The notes below the pieces were generated by a model that saw only the letters and a program-made list of their open reading frames with translations, was not told where the DNA came from and made no database searches. DNA of 64,000 bases, taken from assembly GCF_014207705.1 (NCBI RefSeq), contig NZ_JACHIU010000001.1:2472501-2536500 (forward strand), read 5' to 3'. Positions within the stretch are counted from its first letter, which is position 1; every line of letters begins with the position of its first letter. This document shows, piece by piece, positions 38,489 through 47,398 of this stretch. Made by a program: the position numbers and the translations under genes. Origin of the DNA: Sphaerisporangium rubeum. GTDB taxonomy: Bacteria > Actinomycetota > Actinomycetes > Streptosporangiales > Streptosporangiaceae.

Positions 38489-40557
38489 CCGACGGCCTCT
38501 TCGAAGCTCATCTCGCCACCCTCCTGGTACGCCGCGAGGAACGCCTCCTCGCCGAGGATCCGCTTGCACTCCTTGACGCACGCCTCGTGCTCGGTGCCGA
38601 AGAACGGCGAGCCGAACAGCGGCAGCCCGAACAGCTTCCAGTTGGCCTGCGCCGCACCGAGGATGCGCGCCGCGCGCACCCCGTCACCCTGGTCGGCCGC
38701 GAGGCCCGACAGCGTCTCCATCGCGAGCACAGCGCCGAGCACGTCGTGGAAGCTCCGCTTGATGCGCAGCGCCTCCTGCGCGTCGAGCACCGCCTGCTCG
38801 GTGCGGCCGGTGATGCGCTCGATGGTCGCCGTGGCCCAGATGGCGTACGAACGCAGCCACAGCTCGCCGCGCTCGGTGCACAACTGGCGGCAGTCGCGCA
38901 GCAACGCCTCGGCCTCGGCCAGCTCGTTCTGCTGGGTGAGCACCACGGCGAGCTCGGCGATGGCCGGCAGCAGGCCGGGGTTGAGCTCTCGGCCGCTGCG
39001 GTGGAACTCGATCGCGACGCCGAGCAACGCCGTCGCCTTGTGCAGGTCGCCCTGCAGGAACGCCACCGTCCCCTGCATCTTGGTGGCGAGGATCACCGCG
39101 ATCGAGTCGCCGACCCGCACGGCCTCGGCGGAACACTGCTCGGCGGCCTCCAGAGCCGCGCCGGTGTCCCCCTGCGCGTTGCGCACGTACGCGAGGACCC
39201 ACAGAGCCTTGCAACGTTCCTTGCTCGGCTCGGTGCAGGCCTGCAGCGCGCGCTCCAGGTACAGGCGGCCCTCGCGCGCGAACCCGCACGCGACCCACAT
39301 GAACCACAGGGAGGACAGCAGTTCGAGGCCGGTGCGGGCCTCCTCGGCGTCACGCAGGCAGTAGTCGAGCGCGGCCCGGATGTTGTCGTGCTCCTGGCGC
39401 ATGCGGCTGAACCAGTACACCTGGCGCGGACCCGACCAGGCGTGCTCGCCGCGCTGGGCCACCTGCAGGTAGTAGTCGCGGTGGCGCCGCCGCACCCAGT
39501 CGCTCTCACCGAGCTTGTCCAGCCACTCCTTGCCGTAGTGGCGCAGCGTGTCGAGCAGCCGGTACCGCACGCCGACCGGCTCGTTGCCGCTGAGCAGGAT
39601 CGACTTCTCGACCAGGCCCGCGACGAGGTCCACGATGCGCTCGGCCGGCAGGTCCTCGCTGGCGCAGATGTACCGGACGGCCTCCAGCTCGAAGTCGCTG
39701 GAGAAGATCGACAGCCGGGCCCACAGCAGCCGCTCCGCCGGCTCGCACAGCTCGTGGCTCCACCCGATGGCGGCCCGCAGCGTCTGGTGGCGCGGCAGCG
39801 CGGTACGGCTGGCGCCGGCGAGCAGGCTGAACCGGTCGGTGAGCAAGGCGAGGATCTGCTCGACCGACAGCGCGCGCAGCCGTACCGAGGCCAGCTCGAT
39901 GGCGAGCGGGATGCCGTCCAGCCGCCGGCACAGCTCGGAGACGGCGGTGACGTTGTCCTCGTCCACCGTGAAGTCGGGCACCACGGAGGTGGCGCGCTCG
40001 GTGAACAGCCGCACGGACTCGTTGACGAACGGGCTCTCGGCGGCGTCCTCACCCGGCACCCGCAGCGGGCTGATGGGGAAGGACTGCTCACCCGGCACCC
40101 CGAGCGCCTGCCTGCTCGTGGCGAGCACGCGCACCCGCGGCGCGTCGCGCAGCACCCGGTCGATCAGCTCGGCGCAGGCGTCGACGAGGTGCTCGCACGA
40201 GTCGATCACCAGCAGCAGGTCACGGGGGATCAGCCATTCGGAGAGCGTCTCGGCCTCCGGCCTCGCCGACTGGTCGGGGATGCCGAGGGAGCTGTTGACC
40301 GCGTGCCGGACCATGGTGGCGTCCTGGAGACGGGACAGGTCGACGTACCAGACGCCGTCGGGGAACTGTCCGCTGACCTGGTGCGCGACGCGGAGGGCCG
40401 TGCGGGTCTTGCCGACGCCGCCGATGCCGGTGATGGTGACGAGGCGAGAGTCCTGGAGACGCTGCCTGATGGTGGCGAGCAGCCGGTCACGACCGACGAA
40501 GCTTGTCAGCTCCGCCGGTAAGTTGCCCTCTCTGCGCCATCCTGCGGGGGTGTCCAT
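38431..40557 (-). CDS. Large STAND-type NTPase with C-terminal TPR region, no DNA-binding domain
   Basis: 708 residues from ATG 40557. Starts AELTSFVGRDRLLATIRQRL with Walker A ITGIGGVGKTRTALRVA (~45-60) and Walker B LLLVIDSCEHL, then VLATSRQALGVPGE, RLDGIPLAIELASVRL and RTLRAAIGWSHELC, the NB-ARC-like core of AfsR/LuxR-type regulators. The rest is TPR-like helices (ALWVLAYVRNAQGDTGAALEAAEQCSAEA and so on). There is neither an N-terminal OmpR/BTAD nor a C-terminal LuxR helix-turn-helix, so it cannot bind DNA in the usual way. Convergent with, and overlapping, the terpene synthase gene. Confidence 0.85.
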   Translation of the reverse strand: MDTPAGWRREGNLPAELTSFVGRDRLLATIRQRLQDSRLVTITGIGGVGKTRTALRVAHQVSGQFPDGVWYVDLSRLQDATMVRHAVNSSLGIPDQSARPEAETLSEWLIPRDLLLVIDSCEHLVDACAELIDRVLRDAPRVRVLATSRQALGVPGEQSFPISPLRVPGEDAAESPFVNESVRLFTERATSVVPDFTVDEDNVTAVSELCRRLDGIPLAIELASVRLRALSVEQILALLTDRFSLLAGASRTALPRHQTLRAAIGWSHELCEPAERLLWARLSIFSSDFELEAVRYICASEDLPAERIVDLVAGLVEKSILLSGNEPVGVRYRLLDTLRHYGKEWLDKLGESDWVRRRHRDYYLQVAQRGEHAWSGPRQVYWFSRMRQEHDNIRAALDYCLRDAEEARTGLELLSSLWFMWVACGFAREGRLYLERALQACTEPSKERCKALWVLAYVRNAQGDTGAALEAAEQCSAEAVRVGDSIAVILATKMQGTVAFLQGDLHKATALLGVAIEFHRSGRELNPGLLPAIAELAVVLTQQNELAEAEALLRDCRQLCTERGELWLRSYAIWATATIERITGRTEQAVLDAQEALRIKRSFHDVLGAVLAMETLSGLAADQGDGVRAARILGAAQANWKLFGLPLFGSPFFGTEHEACVKECKRILGEEAFLAAYQEGGEMSFEEAVGYAMGEIGGAAAGDFQARV

Positions 40558-40750
40558 GGCCGCCTCACGGGTCTCGTCCCGGCGTGCTGTCCTGCCCCCG
40601 CATCGTACCCGTGCCGCGTCCACGCTGTCCCGGTCGCGCGCCGTCACCGGTACGGTGCGTGACACACACCGACCAGCTGATTCGTAGGCATTTGCGGAGG
40701 TTTTCCCAGGGAGACGATCAGGCGTGGCCCGGTCCGCGTAGCATGGTGGC

Positions 40751-40918
40751 GTGACTGTGCACGAGCCGGATGACCTCCGTCCGGTGGACCTCTTCGACGA
40801 GGGACTGCCGGTGCTGCCCGACCAGACGAACGACGACACCGACTCAGGGTGGGGCGAGTGGCGCTCCACCGACGACGTGTCACGTTTCCTCGAGGAACGT
40901 CCGCCGCACTGGGACTGA
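40751..40918 (+). CDS. Small conserved-looking acidic protein, 55 residues
   Basis: Starts at GTG 40751 and reads VHEPDDLRPVDLFDEG ... GWGEWRSTDDVSRFLEERPPHWD. Strong codon bias, a natural ending and the acidic Trp-rich C-terminus argue for a real gene. TAGCAT (40739-40744) lies 6 bases before the start and could be a -10 box, which would make the message leaderless. No ribosome site is visible. Function unknown. Confidence 0.65.
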   Translation: MTVHEPDDLRPVDLFDEGLPVLPDQTNDDTDSGWGEWRSTDDVSRFLEERPPHWD

Positions 40919-40988
40919 TCCGGGCATGACGCGGCCCGGGAGGCGCCGCCTCCCGGGCCGTGCGAGACGCCGGGGTCACCTCACCGGA

Positions 40989-42317
40989 TCAGACTCCGGG
41001 GGACGCGCCGTTCATCGACAGCACCGGAGCCTCGGGCTGCTCGGCACGGTCGGTGTGGTTGCCGGTGTGGGTGTCGGTGTCGGTGCCGTCGGGGACCACG
41101 ATGGCGGGGAAGGTGCCGGTGTCCACGATGCCGTGCTCCCGGTAGGCCGCCTCCAAGATGGCGTGCGCGCGGGGTTCGAGCTTCCACAGCGCGCGGTACT
41201 CACGCGCGGTCGCGAGCGACACCCCCGTCTCCTTGGCGATGTCGGCCGCACGCGGCACGAAACGGCGCTCGATCTGCTTGTCCCAGTACGCTCTGGCGGC
41301 ACGCTGCAGCGCGGCACGCTGCGCGGGCTCGACCACCGGAGCGGACTGGTGCGTCATCTCCGGCTCCTCCTCGTCGTCGTCCACGTGCGACCCGCCGGCC
41401 GCGGCACCCACCGGAGGCAGCGCGTGCGGACCGGGCCGCTGCTGCTCCTCCTGCTCGGGCTCCCACGGCACCGGCGGACGCAGGTCGATCAGCGCGCTGG
41501 TGTTGTACAGAGCGCCGATCTGGGACAGCAGGGCCTCCTGCCGCGCCGGGTCGACCGCGAGACCGGTGTGCTCCACGGCCTGGTCCATCACGCGGTCCAG
41601 CTTGGCGAGCGCCACCCGCATGCGGCGGTCGGACGCGCCGGCCTCGCGCAGCGCGCGGGCCCGCTTGGCGGCCAGCGCCACCCGGGTCAGCCTGCGGTGC
41701 GCGTCGACCTCGGTCACCGTGCGGTCGCTCACCTCGGCGAGGCCGAGACGCACCATCGCGCGCTCGGTGGTGAACCGCCACTTGATGCGCGAACGGCCGG
41801 TGATGCGGTGCCGCTCGATGGCCATGCCGCGCTCCCACAGCCACGCCGCGACGAGCGGCGCCGCCAGGCGGAAGATCGCCTCGGCCAGGCTGCGCGCGTC
41901 GAGGCTGGACAGCACGGCCGACAGGCCGGTGAGCACCCACACGGCGATGCCGTCGATGCCGGCCGAATAGTTCTCACGCATGTTGCGCCGCGCGCGGACC
42001 GCGCTGGTGATGACCGCGACCTCGATGAAGGCGAAGAGCAGCAGGCGCAGCGGCCCGTCGAAGCCGAGCACGTCACCGGAGAATCGCCACATGCCCTGCG
42101 CGGACACCCCCGTGGCGATGGAGGCGGCGACGATGGTGAGGATGTCCTCGGCCGGCCGGTTGGCCGCGAACCGGCGGAAGGTGGTGGACCCGGCGCGGTA
42201 CGTGGCCCGGAGCGCGAGGAACGCGAGGACCAGCAGGATCAGGGCGAAGACACAGATGACGGCCGTTCCGACCGGATTGTTCGACGCGAAAGTGGTTATC
42301 TGATCAATGGGGGGCAT
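40989..42317 (-). CDS. Membrane protein with cytosolic C-terminal helix-turn-helix-like domain
   Basis: 442 residues. Four membrane helices lie in the first ~150 residues (AVICVFALILLVLAFLALRA, ILTIVAASIATGVSAQGMW, LRLLLFAFIEVAVITSAV, IAVWVLTGLSAVLSSLDA). A long helical basic region, an acidic Pro-rich linker and, at ~360-405, RRFVPRAADIAKETGVSLATAREYRALWKL, which looks like a helix-turn-helix, follow. The organisation recalls DUF2637/Spd-type proteins of actinomycete plasmids, but I cannot assign it. No mobile-element genes flank it. Confidence 0.7.
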   Translation of the reverse strand: MPPIDQITTFASNNPVGTAVICVFALILLVLAFLALRATYRAGSTTFRRFAANRPAEDILTIVAASIATGVSAQGMWRFSGDVLGFDGPLRLLLFAFIEVAVITSAVRARRNMRENYSAGIDGIAVWVLTGLSAVLSSLDARSLAEAIFRLAAPLVAAWLWERGMAIERHRITGRSRIKWRFTTERAMVRLGLAEVSDRTVTEVDAHRRLTRVALAAKRARALREAGASDRRMRVALAKLDRVMDQAVEHTGLAVDPARQEALLSQIGALYNTSALIDLRPPVPWEPEQEEQQRPGPHALPPVGAAAGGSHVDDDEEEPEMTHQSAPVVEPAQRAALQRAARAYWDKQIERRFVPRAADIAKETGVSLATAREYRALWKLEPRAHAILEAAYREHGIVDTGTFPAIVVPDGTDTDTHTGNHTDRAEQPEAPVLSMNGASPGV

Positions 42318-42456
42318 CAGTCACTGTCCGTCATGCTCGATATCCGACAGGATTTACCGAGAGGATCATTGCAGAACATCGGCCCCGATGTTCCGTGAAC
42401 CCCCGTGGATCTCACAGAAAGTATCGGATCACTCCCGTCCCGCAGGCATCACGGGA

Positions 42457-43332
42457 TCAGGACACGACGTCCTTGCTGCGGAAACGGCGGAACGCCAGGG
42501 CCAGGAGCACCACGGCGTACGTCACCGAGAGCGCCGCACCCCTGACCATGCCGCTCCAGTCGAGCTCCGGCACGAGAGCGTCCAGCCAGGCGGTGTTCCA
42601 GAACGTCGGCAGGAACTCGCGCAGCCCGCCGAGCGCCTCCACCGCCTGCAGGATGTTGCTGACGATGACCAGCCCCACCGCGCCGCCGACCGCGCCGAGC
42701 GGCGAGTCGGTGCTCACCGACAGCAGGAACGCCAGCGCCGCCACGACGAGCTGGCTGACCAGGGAGTACCCGATGACGATGCCGAACCGCGGCAGCACGG
42801 CGGCGGCCGGGATCACGTCGCCGGTGCCGGGGAGCTGGACGTCGTTCCACCCGAAGGCGACCGTGCCGGCCAGCAGCGCCATCAACGGCAGCGCGATCAC
42901 CGCCACCGCCGAGTAGCCGAGCGCGACGATCAGTTTGTGCCGCAGCAGCCTGCCGCGCGGCACCGGCGCGGCCAGCAGGTAACGCAGCGACGACCAGTTG
43001 GCCTCGCTCGCCACGGTGTCGCCGCAGAACAACGCGACCGCGACGACCAGCAGCAGGGACGCCGACACCGACAGCACGAACGCGGCGAAGTTCAGGCCAC
43101 CCTGCGTCGCGAGGTCCGACAGGCGGAACCCGCCGGGCCTGGCCGGCGCGGGGCCGAGCGCGAACGCCACCACGAGGATCCACGGCAACGCCAGCAGCAG
43201 GCCGAACATCACCATGGTGCGGCGGCGCCTGAACTGCCGCACCACCTCGACCCGCAGCGGCAGCGTGCGGCCGGGGGAGTACCCCGGGCTCACCTCGCTC
43301 GTCCCGGTCATCGTCTCTCCCGCGCGTGTCAT
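42457..43332 (-). CDS. ABC transporter permease (ABC-2 type)
   Basis: 291 residues, ATG at 43332 overlapping the stop of the upstream fusion gene (ATGA). About six helices (MVMFGLLLALPWILVVAFAL, FAAFVLSVSASLLLVVAVALF, LIVALGYSAVAVIALPLMALLAGTVAF and others) with GDTVASEANWSSLRYLLAAPVPRGRLL, the ABC-2 pattern. It pairs with the ATPase domain of the upstream protein. Confidence 0.87.
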   Translation of the reverse strand: MTRAGETMTGTSEVSPGYSPGRTLPLRVEVVRQFRRRRTMVMFGLLLALPWILVVAFALGPAPARPGGFRLSDLATQGGLNFAAFVLSVSASLLLVVAVALFCGDTVASEANWSSLRYLLAAPVPRGRLLRHKLIVALGYSAVAVIALPLMALLAGTVAFGWNDVQLPGTGDVIPAAAVLPRFGIVIGYSLVSQLVVAALAFLLSVSTDSPLGAVGGAVGLVIVSNILQAVEALGGLREFLPTFWNTAWLDALVPELDWSGMVRGAALSVTYAVVLLALAFRRFRSKDVVS

Positions 43333-45956
43333 GATCGTTCCTGGATCAGGTCGAGGAAGACCTCTTCCAGGCGTGCCTTGTGGCCGTTGGCCGGAGCGGC
43401 CCCCACCAGCAGGTCCGACACCCGGCCCGCGGTGACCAGCCGGCCGCGGTGCATCACCACCACGTGGTCGCACACCTGCTCCACCTCGGCGAGCAGGTGG
43501 CTGGAGACGATCACGGTACGGCCGTCGCGCGCGTACCGGATCAGCACCCGCCGCATCTCGGCGATCTGCGGCGGGTCGAGCCCGTTGGTCGGCTCGTCGA
43601 GCACCAGCAGGTCCGGCAGGCCCAGCATGGCCTGCGCGATGGCGAGCCGCTGCCGCATGCCCTGCGAGTACGTGCGCACGGCCCGCTCCAGCGCGTCGCC
43701 GAGCCCGGCGATCTCCAGGGCCTCCTCCATGTGCGCGTCCGCCTCGGGACGGCCGGTGGCCCGCCAGTACAGGCGCAGGTTCTCCCGGCCGGACAGGTGC
43801 GGCAGGAAACCCGGCCCCTCGACGAAACAGCCGAGCCGGGACAGCACCGGGGCCCCCGGGGCGACCGGGTGGCCGAACACCTTGATCTCGCCGGCGTCGG
43901 GGTGGATGAGGCCCATCAGCATGCGCATCGTGGTCGTCTTCCCCGCGCCGTTCGGCCCGAGCAGGCCGAGCACCTGGCCGCGCTCCACCCGGAACGACAG
44001 GCCGTCCACGGCGAGCTCGCCGTCCCGGTACCGCTTGGTCAGCCCGGTGATCTCCAGCGGCACGTCGGGGTCGCCGGGACGGCCCTTCGCCGCGCGGCGG
44101 CGGCCGGTGAGCGCGACGATCGCCGCCACCACGGCGGCGGCCAGGGGAAGGGCCCAGACCGTCCAGCTCACGCCGCCTCTGGCGAGACGCAGCGACGGGT
44201 CGGTGGGGACCGTCACCACCGGGTCCGCCAGCGACACGCGGTGGACCGCCGGGTCGGTGGCCGCGGTGAACCCCATGTCGGTGGTGCTCACCGCGACCCG
44301 CAGCCGGTGACCGGGGGCCAGGCGATGGTCGATCGCCGGCAGTGCGACCGTGACCGGCGTGCCGTCCTCGGTGGCCGTCACCCGGAACGGCGCCACGAGC
44401 CCCTGCGGGAGCAGCGGCCGGGGCCCGCCGACGTCGTACACCTTGGCGAACAACGAGACCTCGCCGGTGCCGCGCACCCGCAGCCGCACCACCGGCGACC
44501 CCGTCACCTGGAGCGACCCGCCGAGCGGCGCCGAGTCGAACACCGCGACCTGGCCCGGCATGTCCAGCGATGCCCCCGCGCCGGTCGCGCCGCTCAGCAG
44601 CGCGCCGAGCCCCGGCACCGACGACAGCGCGGCAGGCGACCCGCCTGGCGGCGTCGCCACCGCCTGCTCACCCCCGCCGAGCCGCACCGGGACCGCCGCG
44701 GTCCCCGCGAGCCCCGGATACGTCGCGGCCGTCGCGTGCTCCAGGACCGGCCGCCGCGTCCCCGGATCCCGGCCGCCGTCCCGCGTCACCGTGAACGCCT
44801 CCCCGGCGGCCCCGCCGTCCTTCTTCAGCCACCGGTCGAACCACGCCGCCGTCCGCTCACCGAGCCAGTCAGGCTCTCCGTCCCCGCCGTCGTGACCTCC
44901 GTCGAACCACGCCACCTCCACCGGCGCACCCGTCGCCGCGATGGCCCGTGCGTTGGCGTCCGCGTGCGCGATGGGGAACAACGAGTCCCGCTTCCCCTGG
45001 ATGAGCAGGGTCGGCACCCGGATCCGGCCCGGCACGGACACCGGGCTGGAGGCCCGCAGCAGCCGCACCGCCTCAGGCGTGGCCCGTCCCGTCCTCGCCA
45101 CCTGCAGATAGATGTCACAGATCGCCGGCAGGAACCGTCCGCACTGAACCTCCCGTCCCGCGTCCCCGCCAGGCGAGGCGGGGGAACCGGTACCGGGGGA
45201 GGCCGCCGGGGTCGCGCCGGCTCCTCCCGGCGCCTCCGCCGGGGTCTCAGGCGTGGGCCGCGTGTCCGAGGAGCCGCCGGCCGGTGGCGCGAGCAGGCCG
45301 CCGCCGCCGGAGGCCAGAGGGGAGTCGCTCGCGCGGCTGAAGAACAGCGCGGCCCACATGCGCTTGAACACGCCGTTCTCCGGGCCGCGACCCGAGGCGT
45401 CGGGGAACAGCGCGTCGGCGAGGTCGTACCACGTGATCTGCGGCACGAGCGCGTCGATCCGCGCGTCGTACGCCGCCGCCATCAGGGATATCGCGCCGCC
45501 GTACGAGCCGCCGGCCGCGCCGACACGAGGGTCGCCAGGCGCGTCGAGCAGCACCTCGGGCCGCTTCGCCAGCCAGTCGACGAGCTGGCGCACGTCCTTG
45601 ACCTCGTAGTCGGGGGAGTTGAGCGCGATCTCGCCGGTGGAGGCGCCGAACCCCCGCGCCGACCAGGTGAGCACCGCGTACCCGCGCGCGGCGAGCGACT
45701 CGGCCTCGGTGCGGACACTGCGCTTGCTGCCGCCGAACCCGTGCGCCAGCAGCACCGCCGGGGCCTTCCCCCCACCCGCCGGCGGGAAGAACGTCGCGTC
45801 GAGCGTGACCCGCTGGTCGTCCCCCGGCCCGTCGACGACCGCGATCCGCTCCTCCAGACCACCCCCGGCGCCGCCGGACGGCCACAGAGCCCAGCCCCCC
45901 ACCCCCAGCACCACCACGACGACCAGCGCCGCCGTCCACCGCCCCACGAGCTTCAT
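43329..45956 (-). CDS. Fusion: secreted-side CocE/X-prolyl-peptidase-like hydrolase joined to an ABC ATPase
   Basis: 875 residues. An N-terminal signal-anchor (WTAALVVVVVLGVGGWALW) leads to an alpha/beta hydrolase (~45-340) with LLAHGFGGSKRSV, nucleophile in GAAGGSYGGAISLM, IQGKRDSLFP (acid) and WFDGGHDG (His), interrupted by a Gly/Pro-rich insert around 225-270; a jelly-roll C-domain (~400-590) as in CocE/NonD enzymes; a helix WTVWALPLAAAVVAAIVAL (~608-626); and a complete ABC ATPase with GPNGAGKTT, YSQGMRQRLA and LLVLDEPTNGLD. The topology puts the hydrolase outside and the ATPase inside. Membrane crossings are predicted by eye. Confidence 0.87.
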   Translation of the reverse strand: MKLVGRWTAALVVVVVLGVGGWALWPSGGAGGGLEERIAVVDGPGDDQRVTLDATFFPPAGGGKAPAVLLAHGFGGSKRSVRTEAESLAARGYAVLTWSARGFGASTGEIALNSPDYEVKDVRQLVDWLAKRPEVLLDAPGDPRVGAAGGSYGGAISLMAAAYDARIDALVPQITWYDLADALFPDASGRGPENGVFKRMWAALFFSRASDSPLASGGGGLLAPPAGGSSDTRPTPETPAEAPGGAGATPAASPGTGSPASPGGDAGREVQCGRFLPAICDIYLQVARTGRATPEAVRLLRASSPVSVPGRIRVPTLLIQGKRDSLFPIAHADANARAIAATGAPVEVAWFDGGHDGGDGEPDWLGERTAAWFDRWLKKDGGAAGEAFTVTRDGGRDPGTRRPVLEHATAATYPGLAGTAAVPVRLGGGEQAVATPPGGSPAALSSVPGLGALLSGATGAGASLDMPGQVAVFDSAPLGGSLQVTGSPVVRLRVRGTGEVSLFAKVYDVGGPRPLLPQGLVAPFRVTATEDGTPVTVALPAIDHRLAPGHRLRVAVSTTDMGFTAATDPAVHRVSLADPVVTVPTDPSLRLARGGVSWTVWALPLAAAVVAAIVALTGRRRAAKGRPGDPDVPLEITGLTKRYRDGELAVDGLSFRVERGQVLGLLGPNGAGKTTTMRMLMGLIHPDAGEIKVFGHPVAPGAPVLSRLGCFVEGPGFLPHLSGRENLRLYWRATGRPEADAHMEEALEIAGLGDALERAVRTYSQGMRQRLAIAQAMLGLPDLLVLDEPTNGLDPPQIAEMRRVLIRYARDGRTVIVSSHLLAEVEQVCDHVVVMHRGRLVTAGRVSDLLVGAAPANGHKARLEEVFLDLIQERS

Positions 45957-46089
45957 GCCGCGAGCCTACTGACGCCACCTGAGAGATCGCTGAGCCGCCA
46001 CACCGCCGGACCGGTGGCACGGGAACGGTCCGTTATCAGGGAAGTCCCTGATTGCGGAGCATGCGCCAGGAGCGGCATCATTTCTTCGC

Positions 46090-47289
46090 GTGAGCGAAGG
46101 CACGCGTTTCGAGACCGCGGCGGGGTCCGGCAAGGGCAGGGTCGCGAGGGCGGTGGAGTGGGCCACTCCGTACTGGACGCGGGGGGAGGCGGGCCGGGAG
46201 ACCCCCGCCGACCTGGTGCGGGTGATGTACACCGCGTGGATCGTCGCGTTCGGGCTCAAGGTGCTCGGCGCGTCGTGGGACGTGTCGTGGCACTTCAAGT
46301 GGCTGCGGGACGATCTGGCGCCGCCGCACCTGCTGAACAGCGCGGGGACGGCCATCGTGGTCGTGCTCACGATCGTGCACTGGTACACCGGGTACGGCGT
46401 GGACCGGGTCGCGCAGCGGCTGATCCAGTGGGGCACGGGGGTCTTCCTCATCGCGGTGCCGCTCGACCTGATCAACCACCGGGTGAACGGGCTCGACATC
46501 ACCTCGTGGAGCCCGTCCCACATGCTGCTGTACGTCGGGACCGCCTTCATGATCGCCGGAGTGGCCCGCGGCTGGTACGTCAGCGCGCCGCGCACCCGGA
46601 GCCGTCCGGTCGTCCTCGGCGCGTTCTTCCTGTTCTTCCTGGAGAACGTGCTGTTCCCGAGCGAGCACCAGGAGTACGGCGTCCTGGAGCTGGCCTCGTG
46701 GGACCGCGGGTCGCCGTACGCCGAGCCGAGCCTCATCAACTTCGCGGCGCAGCAGATGGGCCGCGCCGTCGACCGCGGCATGGTGGAGAAGTTCTCCCTG
46801 CCGGTCCCCGACTGGGTGTACCCCGTGTGGTACGGCGTCGCGGCCGTTCTCGTGCTCGTCGCGGCGCGCAAGCTGGTCGGCCTGCGCTGGACCGCGACCT
46901 CCGTCGCCGTCGTGTACGTCGCCTACCGCGCCGTCATCTGGCCGCTCCTGGTGCTCGGCGGCTTCCCCCCGTCGGCCGTCCCGTTCTTCCTGGTGATCGC
47001 CGGCGTCTGCGTGGACGTGGCCTTCCTGATCCCCTGGACGTACCTGCGTCCGGTGCTCGGCGCCGCACTCACCACCGCCGGCGTCTACGGCGGCCTCACC
47101 CTCCAGGACCGCGTCCTGGAGGCCCCCCCGTTCCTGATGGCCTCGGCCCCGGCCACCGCCGCCGCGGTCGCCGCAGCCTGGCTCGCCTTCGAATGGTGGC
47201 ACTCCAGAACCACCCGCAGGCGCACCCCGGCCCCTGACCCGGCCCCCGACCCCGCACCGGCCCCCGCGACCGGCCCCGTCACCCCGTGA
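46090..47289 (+). CDS. Multi-pass membrane protein of unknown function
   Basis: 399 residues from GTG 46090, which sits in the 4-nt loop of a perfect hairpin (46084-46099); AGGAG is 16 bases upstream. About nine helices, with motifs WDVSWHFKWLRDDLAPPHLL, WSPSHMLLYVGTAFM and LFPSEHQEYGVLE carrying conserved-looking His residues that could bind metal or haem. The C-terminus is a Pro/Ala tail (PAPDPAPDPAPAPATGP). It is convergent with the CopD/CopC genes, so a role in metal handling is possible but unproved. Confidence 0.75.
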   Translation: MSEGTRFETAAGSGKGRVARAVEWATPYWTRGEAGRETPADLVRVMYTAWIVAFGLKVLGASWDVSWHFKWLRDDLAPPHLLNSAGTAIVVVLTIVHWYTGYGVDRVAQRLIQWGTGVFLIAVPLDLINHRVNGLDITSWSPSHMLLYVGTAFMIAGVARGWYVSAPRTRSRPVVLGAFFLFFLENVLFPSEHQEYGVLELASWDRGSPYAEPSLINFAAQQMGRAVDRGMVEKFSLPVPDWVYPVWYGVAAVLVLVAARKLVGLRWTATSVAVVYVAYRAVIWPLLVLGGFPPSAVPFFLVIAGVCVDVAFLIPWTYLRPVLGAALTTAGVYGGLTLQDRVLEAPPFLMASAPATAAAVAAAWLAFEWWHSRTTRRRTPAPDPAPDPAPAPATGPVTP

Positions 47290-47398
47290 CCCCGGCTCCG
47301 CACAAGCCCTGGTGACCGGCCCATGACCCCCGGCTCCGCGACCGGCCGACACCGGCCGTACGGTCCCCGGTCTCACGACGAGGTGGACCGGGCCGGGG

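Noticed and set aside
37540-40521. 993-residue plus-strand open frame spanning terpene synthase and NTPase genes
   Set aside because: Runs across two real genes in the wrong frame; composition typical of a shadow.
43380-47237. 1285-residue plus-strand open frame
   Set aside because: Antisense to the hydrolase-ABC fusion and out of frame with the membrane protein gene; Arg/Pro/Gly-rich, no domain signature.
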